From Flavobacterium haoranii (lineage in GTDB: Bacteria; Bacteroidota; Bacteroidia; Flavobacteriales; Flavobacteriaceae): DNA of 64,000 nucleotides. Below are positions 53,234 to 62,448 of the stretch, piece after piece; position 1 is the stretch's first letter; each line of letters begins with the position of its first letter. The notes under the pieces were generated by a model. That model saw nothing but the letters and a program-made list of their open reading frames with translations. It was not told the origin of the DNA and did not search any database. Both the position numbers and the translations under genes were made by a program. The DNA lies in assembly GCA_003246205.1 (NCBI GenBank), contig QKBC01000002.1:1-64000 (forward strand), given 5' to 3'.

Positions 53234-53266
53234 CAAATATATAAATTTCTATAAATTCTACTTCAA
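53234..53266 (-). promoter_or_regulatory. promoter of the Cys-rich gene
   Basis: On the minus strand TTG (53266-53264), 22 bases, TATATTTG (53241-53234). It ends 47 bases before the ATG at 53186. Confidence 0.6.
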
Positions 53267-53322
53267 TTTTATTGTTTTTTTATGATTATTTACTGATTCA
53301 AGCTAAAATGACTAAAAAATCC

Positions 53323-54444
53323 TCAACTAATTTTTCTATAACTTAAGACCGCTAATGTGTTTACAACAATTGCATAGGCGGAAATAACGACTAAATGCAA
53401 TTGGATTTCTTTTAAACCTGCTCCTTTAAGCATTACCATTCGTATCATTTCAACGAAATAACGAATCGGATTTAATAATGTTAGTTTTTGAGCCCAAATC
53501 GGCATACTGTCTATTGGCGTAAACAATCCACTCATTAAAATAAAAATCACCATAAAAAACCAAGCTACAAACATGGCTTGTTGCTGTGTTTGAGCATTAT
53601 TAGAAATAAACAAACCTAAACCTAGTACTAATAATAAATACAAGGCGGTGAATAAATAAACTAAACCTATATTGCCCACGAAAGGAACATTGAAAACCAA
53701 CTTAGCTATCAATAAACCAATAGTAAGCACCACAAGTCCTATCACCCAAAACGGAAACAATTTACCAATAATGAATTGCGATTTTTTAATAGGCGTAACA
53801 TTAATTTGCTCCAACGTTCCTACTTCTTTTTCTCTTACAATATTCATAGCAGATAAAAAAAGTGTTAGCATGGTTACTAAAAGCACCAATATACCCGGAA
53901 CCATATACGTTTTATAATTTAATGTTTTGTTATACCAAAAAGAAGGTATCGTTTCTACACTTAATAAAGAAGATTGATTCCCGGATTGATGAGAGACTGT
54001 TGTGAGGATATTTTGACTGAAACTACGAATTACCTCCGTTATGTAAACATTTTCAACACCGGCAGTAGCTCCGTCAATGGCATTAATTCGCACCGGAAGG
54101 TGGACTAATCCGTCTTTTATTAAATTTTGTTCAAACTGATATGGAAATTCTAAAATTACATCAATAGTTCCGTTTTGCATAGCCATATCTGCTTGTTTGG
54201 CTGTTTGCATTTCAGAAGTCACTATAAAATATGGAGAGGCTTCAAACTTTGATTGCAACTCTCTCGACATTTGAGAATGATCGTGATCTACAATTGCAAT
54301 CTTAATATTTTTAATATCAAAACTGGCTGCATTAGACAATACTAGTAGCTGCATTATGGGCATTATGGTAAGCAATGGCAGCATTCCTTTATTTCTAAAG
54401 ATCTGCTTGAATTCCTTTTGTATGATGTATAATAATAACTGCAT
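53323..54444 (-). CDS. ABC-2 type permease, YbhR-like
   Basis: A 373-residue permease with an N-terminal membrane segment (LLTIMPIMQLLVLSNAASFD), a periplasmic domain of about 150 residues and five C-terminal segments. ABC-2 signatures include MNIVREKEVGTLEQINVTPIKKSQFIIGKLFPFW and the ending SGLFTPIDSMPIWAQKLTLLNPIRYFVEMIR. It is the last gene of the TetR-TolC-HlyD-ABC-ABC-permease-permease operon, overlapping the other permease by one base. Confidence 0.93.
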   Translation of the reverse strand: MQLLLYIIQKEFKQIFRNKGMLPLLTIMPIMQLLVLSNAASFDIKNIKIAIVDHDHSQMSRELQSKFEASPYFIVTSEMQTAKQADMAMQNGTIDVILEFPYQFEQNLIKDGLVHLPVRINAIDGATAGVENVYITEVIRSFSQNILTTVSHQSGNQSSLLSVETIPSFWYNKTLNYKTYMVPGILVLLVTMLTLFLSAMNIVREKEVGTLEQINVTPIKKSQFIIGKLFPFWVIGLVVLTIGLLIAKLVFNVPFVGNIGLVYLFTALYLLLVLGLGLFISNNAQTQQQAMFVAWFFMVIFILMSGLFTPIDSMPIWAQKLTLLNPIRYFVEMIRMVMLKGAGLKEIQLHLVVISAYAIVVNTLAVLSYRKIS

Positions 54445-55550
54445 TACTCTAATCTGATTTTATATTTTTTTACACTTAACAAAATATAAAACAATGTCAT
54501 TCCTAATAAAATGAGTGTTTCTTTCCAAACCAAAGAGAAATCACTGCCTTTTAACATTATCGCTTTTATGATAATAATGAACCATTTAGCCGGAATTATA
54601 TTGCTCATAATTTGCATCGGTAACGGCATACTGGCTATCGGAAAAATAAAACCGGATAAAATGATCACCGGAAGCATTAATCCCATCATGGAAATCAACA
54701 TAGCGGTTTGTTGCGACTGCGCTACGGTTGAAATCAAAATTCCTAATGACAATGCTGTGATAATAAACAAAACACTTTCTGCGGCTAAAAGAAACAAACT
54801 TCCTCTAATAGGCATTCCGAAAACAAAAACACCAAGCGAAACAATTACTGTTGCATTGATTAGTGATAAAAAGACATACGGAAACACTTTCCCTAAAATA
54901 ACTTGAAACGGATGCAACGGCGAGACCAATAGAACTTCCATAGTTCCGATTTCTTTTTCACGTGCTATCGAAATAGAAGTCATCATGGCTGAAACCAACA
55001 TTAAAATAACGGTCATTACACCCGGAACAAAAGTATAGACGCTTCGCATATCGGGATTATATAAAAATCGGGAATCTATTACTAAACCGGACTGTTGTCC
55101 ATTCCCTTGATTTTCTTCTTGAATATAATTTTGAATAATGGCATTAACATAGTTTGTGGCTGTATTGGCAACATTTGGATCGGTAGCATCAGAAACTATT
55201 TGTATTTTAGGCTGGCTTTGATTGGTTAATTTTTGTCCAAAATCTTTTTCAAATACTAAAACTAATTTTATTTTCCCTTTCTTAAATACGGTTTCAATTT
55301 CATTATCTGACTGCAACTTCTGTTCGATATTGAAATAATGAGAAGCATCAATTTTAGCAATTAATTGTTTGGTTTCAGCATCATTGGATTTATCCAAAAT
55401 GGCAATATTTACATTATTAATTTCATTGGTAATTGCAAATCCAAACAGCATAATCTGAATTATTGGCATACCAAACAAAATAAAGATAGAACGCTTATCT
55501 CTAAAAATGTGATAGAATTCTTTTTTAACAAAGCCTAAAAATCGTTTCAT
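54444..55550 (-). CDS. ABC-2 type permease, YbhS-like
   Basis: A 368-residue permease with the same layout as its partner. It has the N-terminal segment IFILFGMPIIQIMLFGFAITNE, the signature SIAREKEIGTMEVLLVSPLHPFQVILGKVFPY and the ending SGFIFPIASMPLPMQIMSNIIPAKWFIIIIKAIMLKG. The two probably form a heterodimeric channel, as YbhS/YbhR do in E. coli. It lies 14 bases after the second ATPase gene. Confidence 0.93.
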   Translation of the reverse strand: MKRFLGFVKKEFYHIFRDKRSIFILFGMPIIQIMLFGFAITNEINNVNIAILDKSNDAETKQLIAKIDASHYFNIEQKLQSDNEIETVFKKGKIKLVLVFEKDFGQKLTNQSQPKIQIVSDATDPNVANTATNYVNAIIQNYIQEENQGNGQQSGLVIDSRFLYNPDMRSVYTFVPGVMTVILMLVSAMMTSISIAREKEIGTMEVLLVSPLHPFQVILGKVFPYVFLSLINATVIVSLGVFVFGMPIRGSLFLLAAESVLFIITALSLGILISTVAQSQQTAMLISMMGLMLPVIILSGFIFPIASMPLPMQIMSNIIPAKWFIIIIKAIMLKGSDFSLVWKETLILLGMTLFYILLSVKKYKIRLE

Positions 55551-55564
55551 AGATATAACATTTG

Positions 55565-56299
55565 TTATTCGATATTGCGAGCCAATTTTAAAAATACATC
55601 ATTCATACTGGAAACCTTAAATTGTTCTTTTAACTTTTTAGGCGTATCTAAAGCTTCAATTTTTCCGTCAACCATAATAGAAACTCTGTTACAATATTCG
55701 GCTTCATCCATGTAATGTGTGGTTACAAAAATAGTAGTGCCATTATGTGCTTCTTCATCAATCATTTCCCAAAATTGACGCCGCGTTACAGGATCTACTC
55801 CACCTGTAGGTTCGTCCAAAAAAACAATTTTCGGTTCATGAAGCAGTGCCACTGAAAACGCCAGTTTTTGTTTCCAACCTAAAGGCAACTGCCCTACTCT
55901 TTCATCGGCCACTTTTTCTAATTCTAATCTTTGAATCAGGTCAATTGTTTTTTCCTGAATGGTTTTGGGTTTTAAACCGTATATTCCGCCAAAAAAACGG
56001 ATATTTTCTTTGATGGTTAAATCGTCGTACAATGAGAATTTTTGACTCATGTAACCAATATTCTTCTTCACTTCATTTGCACTTTGCGCTACATTCAAAC
56101 CCGCTACTATCGCCATTCCGGAAGTTGGCTTGGAAATCCCGATCAGCATTTTCATCGCAGTTGTTTTCCCGGCACCGTTTGCTCCTAAAAAACCGAAAAT
56201 CTCTCCTTTCTTCACTTCAAATGAAATTCCTTTTACGGCCACAAAGTCACCAAACTTTTTAGTCAATTCATTTACTTGTATGATATTTTCCTGTTCCAT
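55565..56299 (-). CDS. ABC ATPase with degenerate signature (YbhF second-half type)
   Basis: A 244-residue ATPase. Walker A GANGAGKTT (39-47), Walker B IVFLDEP (158-164) and the H-loop His195 (TTHYMDEA) are intact. The ABC signature LSGGQ is replaced by LPLGWKQKL (138-146), as in the C-terminal half of E. coli YbhF. It would pair with the other ATPase, whose signature is intact but whose switch His is Pro. Part of the TetR operon. Confidence 0.94.
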   Translation of the reverse strand: MEQENIIQVNELTKKFGDFVAVKGISFEVKKGEIFGFLGANGAGKTTAMKMLIGISKPTSGMAIVAGLNVAQSANEVKKNIGYMSQKFSLYDDLTIKENIRFFGGIYGLKPKTIQEKTIDLIQRLELEKVADERVGQLPLGWKQKLAFSVALLHEPKIVFLDEPTGGVDPVTRRQFWEMIDEEAHNGTTIFVTTHYMDEAEYCNRVSIMVDGKIEALDTPKKLKEQFKVSSMNDVFLKLARNIE

Positions 56300-56308
56300 G
56301 CTGTTGGT

Positions 56309-57208
56309 TTAATCTGCGTTCATAAAAACATCTTCAATAGTGGCTTGTATAAGCTGTATATCGAGATTTTTATGTGCTTTTTCATTTAAATACGTTTGCA
56401 ATTTTTCCTTTGTAAACTCGGTTTTTTCATTGATATAATGAATACTTTCTCCAAAAGAAAAAGTACTTTTAGTATCCGGAATTTGTTTTAAATCCGACAA
56501 AAGCTGATACATATCATCACTTTTTACTTCGTAAATTTTCGGTTGAAAATCGCGGATAATATTTTGTGGCGAATCTATTTTAAAAATTTTACCGTTTTGA
56601 ATAAAAGCAATTCTGTCGCAAAGTGAAGCCTCATCCATATACGGTGTCGAAACCAAAATAGTTATGTTTTGCTGTTTTAAGCGTTTGAGCATTTCCCAAA
56701 ACTCTTTTCTCGAAACCGGATCCACGCCAGTTGTTGGTTCGTCTAGAAACAAAACTTTCGGAGCATGAATCAAAGCACAACACAAGGCTAATTTTTGCTT
56801 CATTCCTCCCGATAAATCTTTGGCTCTTCTATTTTTAAAAGGTTCTATCTGAACATAAATATCTTTAATGAGATCGTAGTTTTCTTCAATGGTTGTTCCA
56901 AAAGTAGTGGCAAAAAAAGTCAAATTCTCTTCTACGGTCAAATCCTGATATAGAGAAAACCTTCCGGGCATATAGCCTACACAATTGCGAATGGATTTAT
57001 ATTCTTCTTTTACATCAAATCCCGCAACAAAAGCTTGTCCGTTTTGAGGCAATAAAAGAGTCGTTAAAATCCGGAAAAGCGTTGTTTTTCCGGCTCCATC
57101 AGGACCAATGAGTCCAAACAGTTCTCCTTCTTTTACTTCGAAAGAAACTTCCTGAAGCGCCTGAACAGTTTTGAAACTTTTGGAAATATTTTGAACAACA
57201 ATACTCAT
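56309..57208 (-). CDS. ABC ATPase with Pro in place of the H-loop His (YbhF first-half type)
   Basis: A 299-residue ATPase. Walker A is GPDGAGKTT (35-43, with Asp where Asn is usual), the signature LSGGMKQKL (132-140) is canonical, and Walker B is VLFLDEP. The H-loop His is replaced by Pro189 (VSTPYMDEA). The C-terminal extension of about 80 residues is typical of this exporter family. It is 9 bases upstream of the second ATPase gene and 6 bases after the HlyD gene. Confidence 0.94.
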   Translation of the reverse strand: MSIVVQNISKSFKTVQALQEVSFEVKEGELFGLIGPDGAGKTTLFRILTTLLLPQNGQAFVAGFDVKEEYKSIRNCVGYMPGRFSLYQDLTVEENLTFFATTFGTTIEENYDLIKDIYVQIEPFKNRRAKDLSGGMKQKLALCCALIHAPKVLFLDEPTTGVDPVSRKEFWEMLKRLKQQNITILVSTPYMDEASLCDRIAFIQNGKIFKIDSPQNIIRDFQPKIYEVKSDDMYQLLSDLKQIPDTKSTFSFGESIHYINEKTEFTKEKLQTYLNEKAHKNLDIQLIQATIEDVFMNAD

Positions 57209-57214
57209 TTACAT

Positions 57215-58099
57215 TTATTTTAACCAGACTTCTGCCGGCATTCCTATTTTTAACGTTCCGTCATTTTTCACCAAAACTTTTACCGCATACACCAAATTAA
57301 CGCGCTCTTCTTTCGTTTGAATGATCTTTGGTGTAAACTCCGCATTGGAAGCGATCCACGAAATTGTACCGCTATAATCTTTCATTCCGTTTTCGGCATC
57401 TATTTTTACTGTTACTTTTTGACCGATTTTTACCTGCGGTAATTGCTTTTCACCTACATAAACCCGCAACGTCAACTCGGAAATATCGGCTATTTTATAC
57501 AATGGTTTTCCAAATGCGGTAACTTCTCCCGGCTCGGCATATTTTGCCAAAACAGTTCCGTTTATAGGATTTATAATTTTGCTTTTTTCAATCTGGTCAT
57601 TGATTTTAGCGACTTGCACTGCTACCGATTTCACTTCGTTAACTATTGGCGTATTTTGTGTTTTTACATTTTTGATTTGCTCCTTTAACACATTTACTTT
57701 TCCGTCAATTTCATCGACTTGTCTTTGTGTAGCTGCTTTTTCCGCAAACATATCGCGTATTCTTTTTTGCTCAATCAAAGTGGTTTTCAACTGTTCTTGC
57801 AAAACTTGCTCTTGTGTAGAAACCATTGCCGTTTTTGATGCCACTGAATTCCGAGTGGCTTTTAACTGCTCTTTAGCAAAATACAGTTGAAGCGTATCCA
57901 CTAACCCGACTGGTTCGTTGGCTTTTAAAACATCTCCCTCTTCCAGTTTTAAAAATTCTATTTTGCCATTTGCTTCTGACGAAACGGTTATTTCTGTAGC
58001 TTCAAAATTTCCATATCCATCTGCTTTATCGGCATCGTTTCCACAGGCTAAAAAAGTTAAAACCGGTAGTAAAAACAGTATTTTTTTCATTGATCTCAT
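57215..58099 (-). CDS. HlyD-family periplasmic adaptor, YbhG-like lipoprotein
   Basis: A 294-residue protein. The start MRSMKKILFLLPVLTFLACGNDADK contains a lipobox (LACG). A second Met at codon 4 is equally likely. The adaptor core runs from GNFEATEITVSSEANGKIEFLKLEEGDVL through a helical hairpin to NPINGTVLAKYAEPGEVTAFGKPL. It links the ABC permease to TolC. It lies 6 bases before the first ATPase and 2 bases after TolC in the operon. Confidence 0.93.
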   Translation of the reverse strand: MRSMKKILFLLPVLTFLACGNDADKADGYGNFEATEITVSSEANGKIEFLKLEEGDVLKANEPVGLVDTLQLYFAKEQLKATRNSVASKTAMVSTQEQVLQEQLKTTLIEQKRIRDMFAEKAATQRQVDEIDGKVNVLKEQIKNVKTQNTPIVNEVKSVAVQVAKINDQIEKSKIINPINGTVLAKYAEPGEVTAFGKPLYKIADISELTLRVYVGEKQLPQVKIGQKVTVKIDAENGMKDYSGTISWIASNAEFTPKIIQTKEERVNLVYAVKVLVKNDGTLKIGMPAEVWLK

Positions 58100-58101
58100 G
58101 T

Positions 58102-59346
58102 TTAGTTTCCTTTGATTACATTATAATTTGCTTTTGTTAAAGCCAATTGTACTTCGTGTACTTTTTTAGCATTTTGGGCATCAAAAAGATTGGTTACTTC
58201 TACTAAATAATCGGCTGTTGTAATAACGCCGTGTTTCATTTGAGCTTCTGAAGCCTGAGCAATTTCAGCCCTCAAATTTATTATTTCATCATCTTTTTGC
58301 AGTAATTGTTCTACTTTTCGAATTTCCTTCTCATTTTCCTGTAATTGACTTTTTTGATTCAATTCAAACGTTTCTTTTTCGCTCGAAACAATATTTTTAG
58401 CAATATCCAGTACTTTTTTATCCGTCTTGGTTTTGTTCCAATCAAATACGTTCCAATTCAATTTAACTCCGGTCATATAAAACGTTTCGAAAGAATTTTT
58501 CAGCATGTTCAACCCCGGATTACCATAGCCTAACTGTGCAAAAGCTGAAATTTTAGGGAATCGTGATTTGGCAATTACTTTTTTATTGAAATCCAATTGT
58601 TCTGCCTGTAAATTGAATAATGTAATTTCCGGACGAACGGTTTCATCAGTAGCTGTATACTCAAAAGGAATTTCAAACTGTGAATTGTCGGAAATTATAG
58701 TTCCGGTAAATAAACTTAAATTCTCTATATTTTTCTCCTTATCGGCATTGAGTTCTATTATTTGCTGATTGATTTTCAATACTTCAGCCTGCAATACTTG
58801 TTCTGAAGACGGTAACAAAGCACCGTGCTTTACCCCGACTTTTACTTCCTCTATTCTTTTCTGCAACCAATCCTTTTTAGATTGCAACAACAAAACCCTT
58901 TCTTGCAACAACAATACTGTAAAATAAAGTTGGTTAACCTTAGCTTTGAGTTGGTATAAGGTAACGGCTACTTGTTGTTGCTCTGTTTTAGTTTGCGCTT
59001 GCTTTAAATCAGCACTGGCTTTTACAAAACCTCCGTTATACAATAATTGGTAAGCATCTAACGTCGCTTTGTATTGATCCTTATTTAAAGGATCAACAGA
59101 AATACCCGGTAACGAAATCGGCATTTTAGTTACATCCGATTGATAAGTTGCCTGTGCATTCACATCAAGCTTAGGCAATTTTGCTTTATTAATAGAAACA
59201 GTTTCTAATTCGCCTTTTTCGGCTAAAAGACTGTATTGCGATGCAACCGGATAATTCTTTTCTACCTCGTCATAGCAACTTTGAAGGCTTACTTTTTCTT
59301 GTGCTAAACTAAAAAAAGGTATTAAAAACAAGAGGTATTTTTTCAT
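58102..59346 (-). CDS. TolC-family outer-membrane channel of the ABC exporter
   Basis: A 414-residue protein with a signal peptide (MKKYLLFLIPFFSLAQ). The TolC repeats appear at QDQYKATLDAYQLLYNGG and VKLNWNVFDWNKTKTDKKVL, with long helices between. It overlaps the TetR gene by 4 bases (ATGA), so its translation is probably coupled to the regulator. It supplies the outer channel for the YbhGFSR-like pump. Confidence 0.92.
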   Translation of the reverse strand: MKKYLLFLIPFFSLAQEKVSLQSCYDEVEKNYPVASQYSLLAEKGELETVSINKAKLPKLDVNAQATYQSDVTKMPISLPGISVDPLNKDQYKATLDAYQLLYNGGFVKASADLKQAQTKTEQQQVAVTLYQLKAKVNQLYFTVLLLQERVLLLQSKKDWLQKRIEEVKVGVKHGALLPSSEQVLQAEVLKINQQIIELNADKEKNIENLSLFTGTIISDNSQFEIPFEYTATDETVRPEITLFNLQAEQLDFNKKVIAKSRFPKISAFAQLGYGNPGLNMLKNSFETFYMTGVKLNWNVFDWNKTKTDKKVLDIAKNIVSSEKETFELNQKSQLQENEKEIRKVEQLLQKDDEIINLRAEIAQASEAQMKHGVITTADYLVEVTNLFDAQNAKKVHEVQLALTKANYNVIKGN

Positions 59347-59936
59347 CGTTTTATAGCGTTAATAATTTGTTCGGTAATGTGTTTTTTTCGTTCTTCTAAA
59401 AAGATTTCGAACTCTTCATCTGAAATTTCCAAAATTGCTTTAACTAATGTTTGAGCCGCAAAAGGAAAAACTGTCATAGAAAAAATATCGAGCAGCAATT
59501 GCTTCGGATTCATTGTTTTAATAATTCCTTTTTCCATTTCTTCCTGAACTTGTTTAATCAGTTTAGCAGGATTTGGTCGCGCTTCATTCGACAGTACTTC
59601 TTTCACAAATTGCGGATTATTATTCATTTCCTGAATAATAAAAGCCGGCAGGAATCGATTTTTCTTTACGAATGAAATATAATTTTCTGTAAACTTTTCA
59701 ATCTTGATAAAAAGGGAATCGGACGAATTAAAAATCTCATTCATCTGGGGGGCAATCTGATAAAAGGCATTCAGAAAAACAGCTTTAAAAAGCTGCTCTT
59801 TACTTCTAAAAAAATAATGCAACATGGCTTTATTGATTCCTGCTTCGTCTGCAATTTCCTGCATGCGTGCTCCTGCATATCCTTTTTGTTGAAAAACACT
59901 TCGCGCTGCATTAAATATTTTTTCTTCAGTAGTCAT
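59343..59936 (-). CDS. TetR-family regulator of the ABC exporter operon
   Basis: A 197-residue TetR protein. The N-terminal helix-turn-helix is at about 5-50 (IFNAARSVFQQKGYAGARM, EIADEAGINKAMLHYFF, SKEQLFKAVF). The C-terminal ligand domain follows. It leads the operon, like CecR does for ybhGFSR in E. coli, and a matching palindrome overlaps its start of transcription, so autoregulation is likely. Confidence 0.93.
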   Translation of the reverse strand: MTTEEKIFNAARSVFQQKGYAGARMQEIADEAGINKAMLHYFFRSKEQLFKAVFLNAFYQIAPQMNEIFNSSDSLFIKIEKFTENYISFVKKNRFLPAFIIQEMNNNPQFVKEVLSNEARPNPAKLIKQVQEEMEKGIIKTMNPKQLLLDIFSMTVFPFAAQTLVKAILEISDEEFEIFLEERKKHITEQIINAIKR

Positions 59937-59948
59937 TAACTTTTTAGT

Positions 59949-59997
59949 TTAACCATTTGGTTAACAAAAATAGTAAAAAAAAGTAAACAAACTCAAA
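59949..59997 (-). promoter_or_regulatory. tetR operon promoter with overlapping operator
   Basis: On the minus strand TTTG (59997-59994), 21 bases, TATTTTTG (59972-59965). Directly after the -7 box lies the perfect palindrome TTAACCA-AA-TGGTTAA (59964-59949), covering the start of transcription. This is a natural TetR-type operator, 12 bases before the tetR ATG. Confidence 0.75.
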
Positions 59998-60014
59998 ATG
60001 AATCTGTTTACTTT
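59976..60014 (-). terminator. terminator of cydAB overlapping the tetR promoter
   Basis: TGTTTACTTT (60005-60014) pairs with AAAGTAAACA (59980-59989) across a 15-base loop. On the minus strand T's follow. It lies just after the cydB stop, and its loop and descending arm contain the -33 region of the tetR promoter. Confidence 0.75.
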
Positions 60015-60019
60015 ATATT

Positions 60020-61096
60020 TTAATGTTCTCCGTAACCTACATCATCCATTTTTCCTTTAAAAACACGGTATTGAACAATCATATACACCAACACAAGAAG
60101 TAATGCTACAAAGAACCAAGACATTCCCATGGATAATCCATATTCATGTGCTGCTACATTTTCAACCGTTAATGACGGATTTACATCGTTAGTTGACGGC
60201 AATAATTTTGGAAAAATTGAAGCCACTGTTGAAGATAAACCTCCTAACAAAAATAAAGTTGAAAATAAAAATCCGTAACCATCTTTTTTAAAGCTCTTTA
60301 CTTTGAACAGGCCAAATAAACCGGTAAAAGTAATAGCCGGTAAAACCCAAAGGAACGGATACTGCATAAAATTATGGAAAGGTTTCGGTTCTATAATATG
60401 CCAAATCAATAATGATGCTATCACTAAAGCAAACAGAACAAAATTTAGTTTGAATACAACATCTTTTAATTTAGTATTCAAATCAGAATTGGTTTTAAAA
60501 ATAATCCAATTGGCTCCATGAATGGTCAACGCTACTACTGCAATAACTCCTAACATCAATGTAAACCAATCGATAATTCCTTGATGTTCTGCTTGAGGAC
60601 TAAATGTTTCATTCCATAATGGTAAAAAGAAATAATGTGCTTCTTGTGTAGAAACTCCATTTTCAACCATTCCCAGATTAACACCTCGCACTACGTTTCC
60701 TAAAGCAGCTCCAAAGAATAACGCTAAAAGCAAACTTGCTATTCCAAATGCTTTATCCCAAACCGCTTCCCACATCGGATTGTGAATTTGCCCTCTTAAC
60801 TCTAGTCCTACTGCTCTAAAAATCAGTAACCATAACACCATAATTAAGGGCAGATAAAATCCACTAAAAGAAGAAGCATATAAAGTAGGAAAAGCAAAAA
60901 ACAAAACACCGCCAGCTGCAATCAACCAAACTTCATTGGCATCCCAAAACGGGCCTATAGCATTGGTTATCGCTTTTTTATCTTTTTCTGTTTTAGCAAA
61001 AAACAAATGAATGATTCCTGCTCCAAAGTCGTAACCGTCTAAAATTACATAAACGGCTAGCATTATTACTAATATAATGTACCAAAAATATTCCAT
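60020..61096 (-). CDS. cydB: cytochrome bd oxidase subunit II
   Basis: A 358-residue integral membrane protein with about eight or nine helices. The start MEYFWYIILVIMLAVYVILDGYDFGAGIIHLFFAKTE is the CydB signature, and GPFWDANEVWLIAAGG follows at about 48-63. The family-typical NWIIFKTNSDLNTKL is at about 190. It pairs with CydA in the quinol oxidase. It lies 3 bases after cydA and ends at a terminator. Confidence 0.96.
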   Translation of the reverse strand: MEYFWYIILVIMLAVYVILDGYDFGAGIIHLFFAKTEKDKKAITNAIGPFWDANEVWLIAAGGVLFFAFPTLYASSFSGFYLPLIMVLWLLIFRAVGLELRGQIHNPMWEAVWDKAFGIASLLLALFFGAALGNVVRGVNLGMVENGVSTQEAHYFFLPLWNETFSPQAEHQGIIDWFTLMLGVIAVVALTIHGANWIIFKTNSDLNTKLKDVVFKLNFVLFALVIASLLIWHIIEPKPFHNFMQYPFLWVLPAITFTGLFGLFKVKSFKKDGYGFLFSTLFLLGGLSSTVASIFPKLLPSTNDVNPSLTVENVAAHEYGLSMGMSWFFVALLLVLVYMIVQYRVFKGKMDDVGYGEH

Positions 61097-61099
61097 GAT

Positions 61100-62431
61100 T
61101 TAGTGTGTTTGAGGATGAGGACCTTTTCTTATTATTTTTCCGGCTAATATTAAAAACAGCATTCCTAACAACAGGTATAAACCAATAAATCCTAGGAGCG
61201 TAAACAAGGTGTTTCCTGACGAAACTGTAGGAGAAGCTCCGGATGTGGTTCGCATTAAATTATAAACCAACCAAGGTTGGCGGCCTAACTCAGCTGTATA
61301 CCATCCGGTAGTATTAGCAATATACGGAAAAGGAACTGCAAACATAAATGCCCACAACAGCCATTTGGTTTCAAACAGTTTTTTTCGAAACAATTGAACC
61401 AAAGCTAAAAACATCATTCCGATAAAAATGGTTCCCAAACCAACCATAATATGATATCCGTAATACAATCCGGAGATATTGGTCGGATAATTTTCTTCCG
61501 GAAATTCATTTAATCCTTTTACTTCCTGATCCCAATTTCCATACGTTAAGAAACTTAAAATATTAGGAACGGCAATTTTATTATCCAGTTTTTTATTCTG
61601 AACATCAGGCTGGCCGATTAACACAATTTCAGAACCACCTTTTTCGGTATGGAAAATTCCTTCCATAGCGGCAAAAGTTACCGGTTGGTGTTTTACCACA
61701 TTTTTTGCCAGTAAATCACCTGTCGGCATCGCTACAATTATAGAAGATATCAATCCGAAAACCACACCGGTCTTAACAAATATCTTTCCGAAAGCTACAT
61801 TCTTTTTACTTAATATATAAAAAGCTCCTATTCCGGTTACTACAAAAGCACTGGTCACAATAGAAGCCGCCTGATTGTGTAAATAAGAAGGCCATAACCA
61901 CGGATTGGTAAATAGAGCTCCGAAATTGTTCAACACAAATTTACCGTTGGCCAAAATTTCATAACCTACCGGATTTTGCATCCAAGAGTGTGTTGCTATA
62001 ATTAAGAAACCACTCATCCAAGAACCTAAGAAAACCAAAAATCCGGTTAAAAAGTGAAGTTTATGTCCTAATAATTTTTCACCAAATAAAAACAGGCCTA
62101 AAAAAGAAGACTCCAAGAAAAAGGAGAACATTCCTTCCATAGCTAAAGTTTGCCCGATAATTCCACCGGTTAACTCTGAGAACTTGGCCCAATTGGTTCC
62201 AAACTGAAATTCCATCGGAATTCCGGTAACAACACCCATTGCAAAATTCAAAGCAAAGATTCGCATCCAGAATTTGGCCGCATCGTTGTATTCTTCGTTA
62301 TCGGTTTTGAGAAATTTCCACTTGAAATACACAATGAGTAAAGACAAGCCCATAGTTAATTGTGGAAATAAGTAGTGAAATGTGACTGTAAATGCAAATT
62401 GCATTCTGTCGTAAAATAGCATTTCTTCCAT
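61100..62431 (-). CDS. cydA: cytochrome bd oxidase subunit I
   Basis: A 443-residue heme protein that oxidises quinol and reduces oxygen with high affinity. The start YDRMQFAFTVTFHYLFPQLTMGLSLL has His19, a heme-b595 ligand position. GRQPW (in TAELGRQPWLV) is the CydA signature. The quinol loop is short compared with E. coli, as in the short-Q-loop class. Its promoter has the shared palindrome 22 bases above a near-consensus -7 box, consistent with induction at low oxygen. Confidence 0.97.
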   Translation of the reverse strand: MEEMLFYDRMQFAFTVTFHYLFPQLTMGLSLLIVYFKWKFLKTDNEEYNDAAKFWMRIFALNFAMGVVTGIPMEFQFGTNWAKFSELTGGIIGQTLAMEGMFSFFLESSFLGLFLFGEKLLGHKLHFLTGFLVFLGSWMSGFLIIATHSWMQNPVGYEILANGKFVLNNFGALFTNPWLWPSYLHNQAASIVTSAFVVTGIGAFYILSKKNVAFGKIFVKTGVVFGLISSIIVAMPTGDLLAKNVVKHQPVTFAAMEGIFHTEKGGSEIVLIGQPDVQNKKLDNKIAVPNILSFLTYGNWDQEVKGLNEFPEENYPTNISGLYYGYHIMVGLGTIFIGMMFLALVQLFRKKLFETKWLLWAFMFAVPFPYIANTTGWYTAELGRQPWLVYNLMRTTSGASPTVSSGNTLFTLLGFIGLYLLLGMLFLILAGKIIRKGPHPQTH

Positions 62432-62448
62432 AATGAATAAAGTTTACG

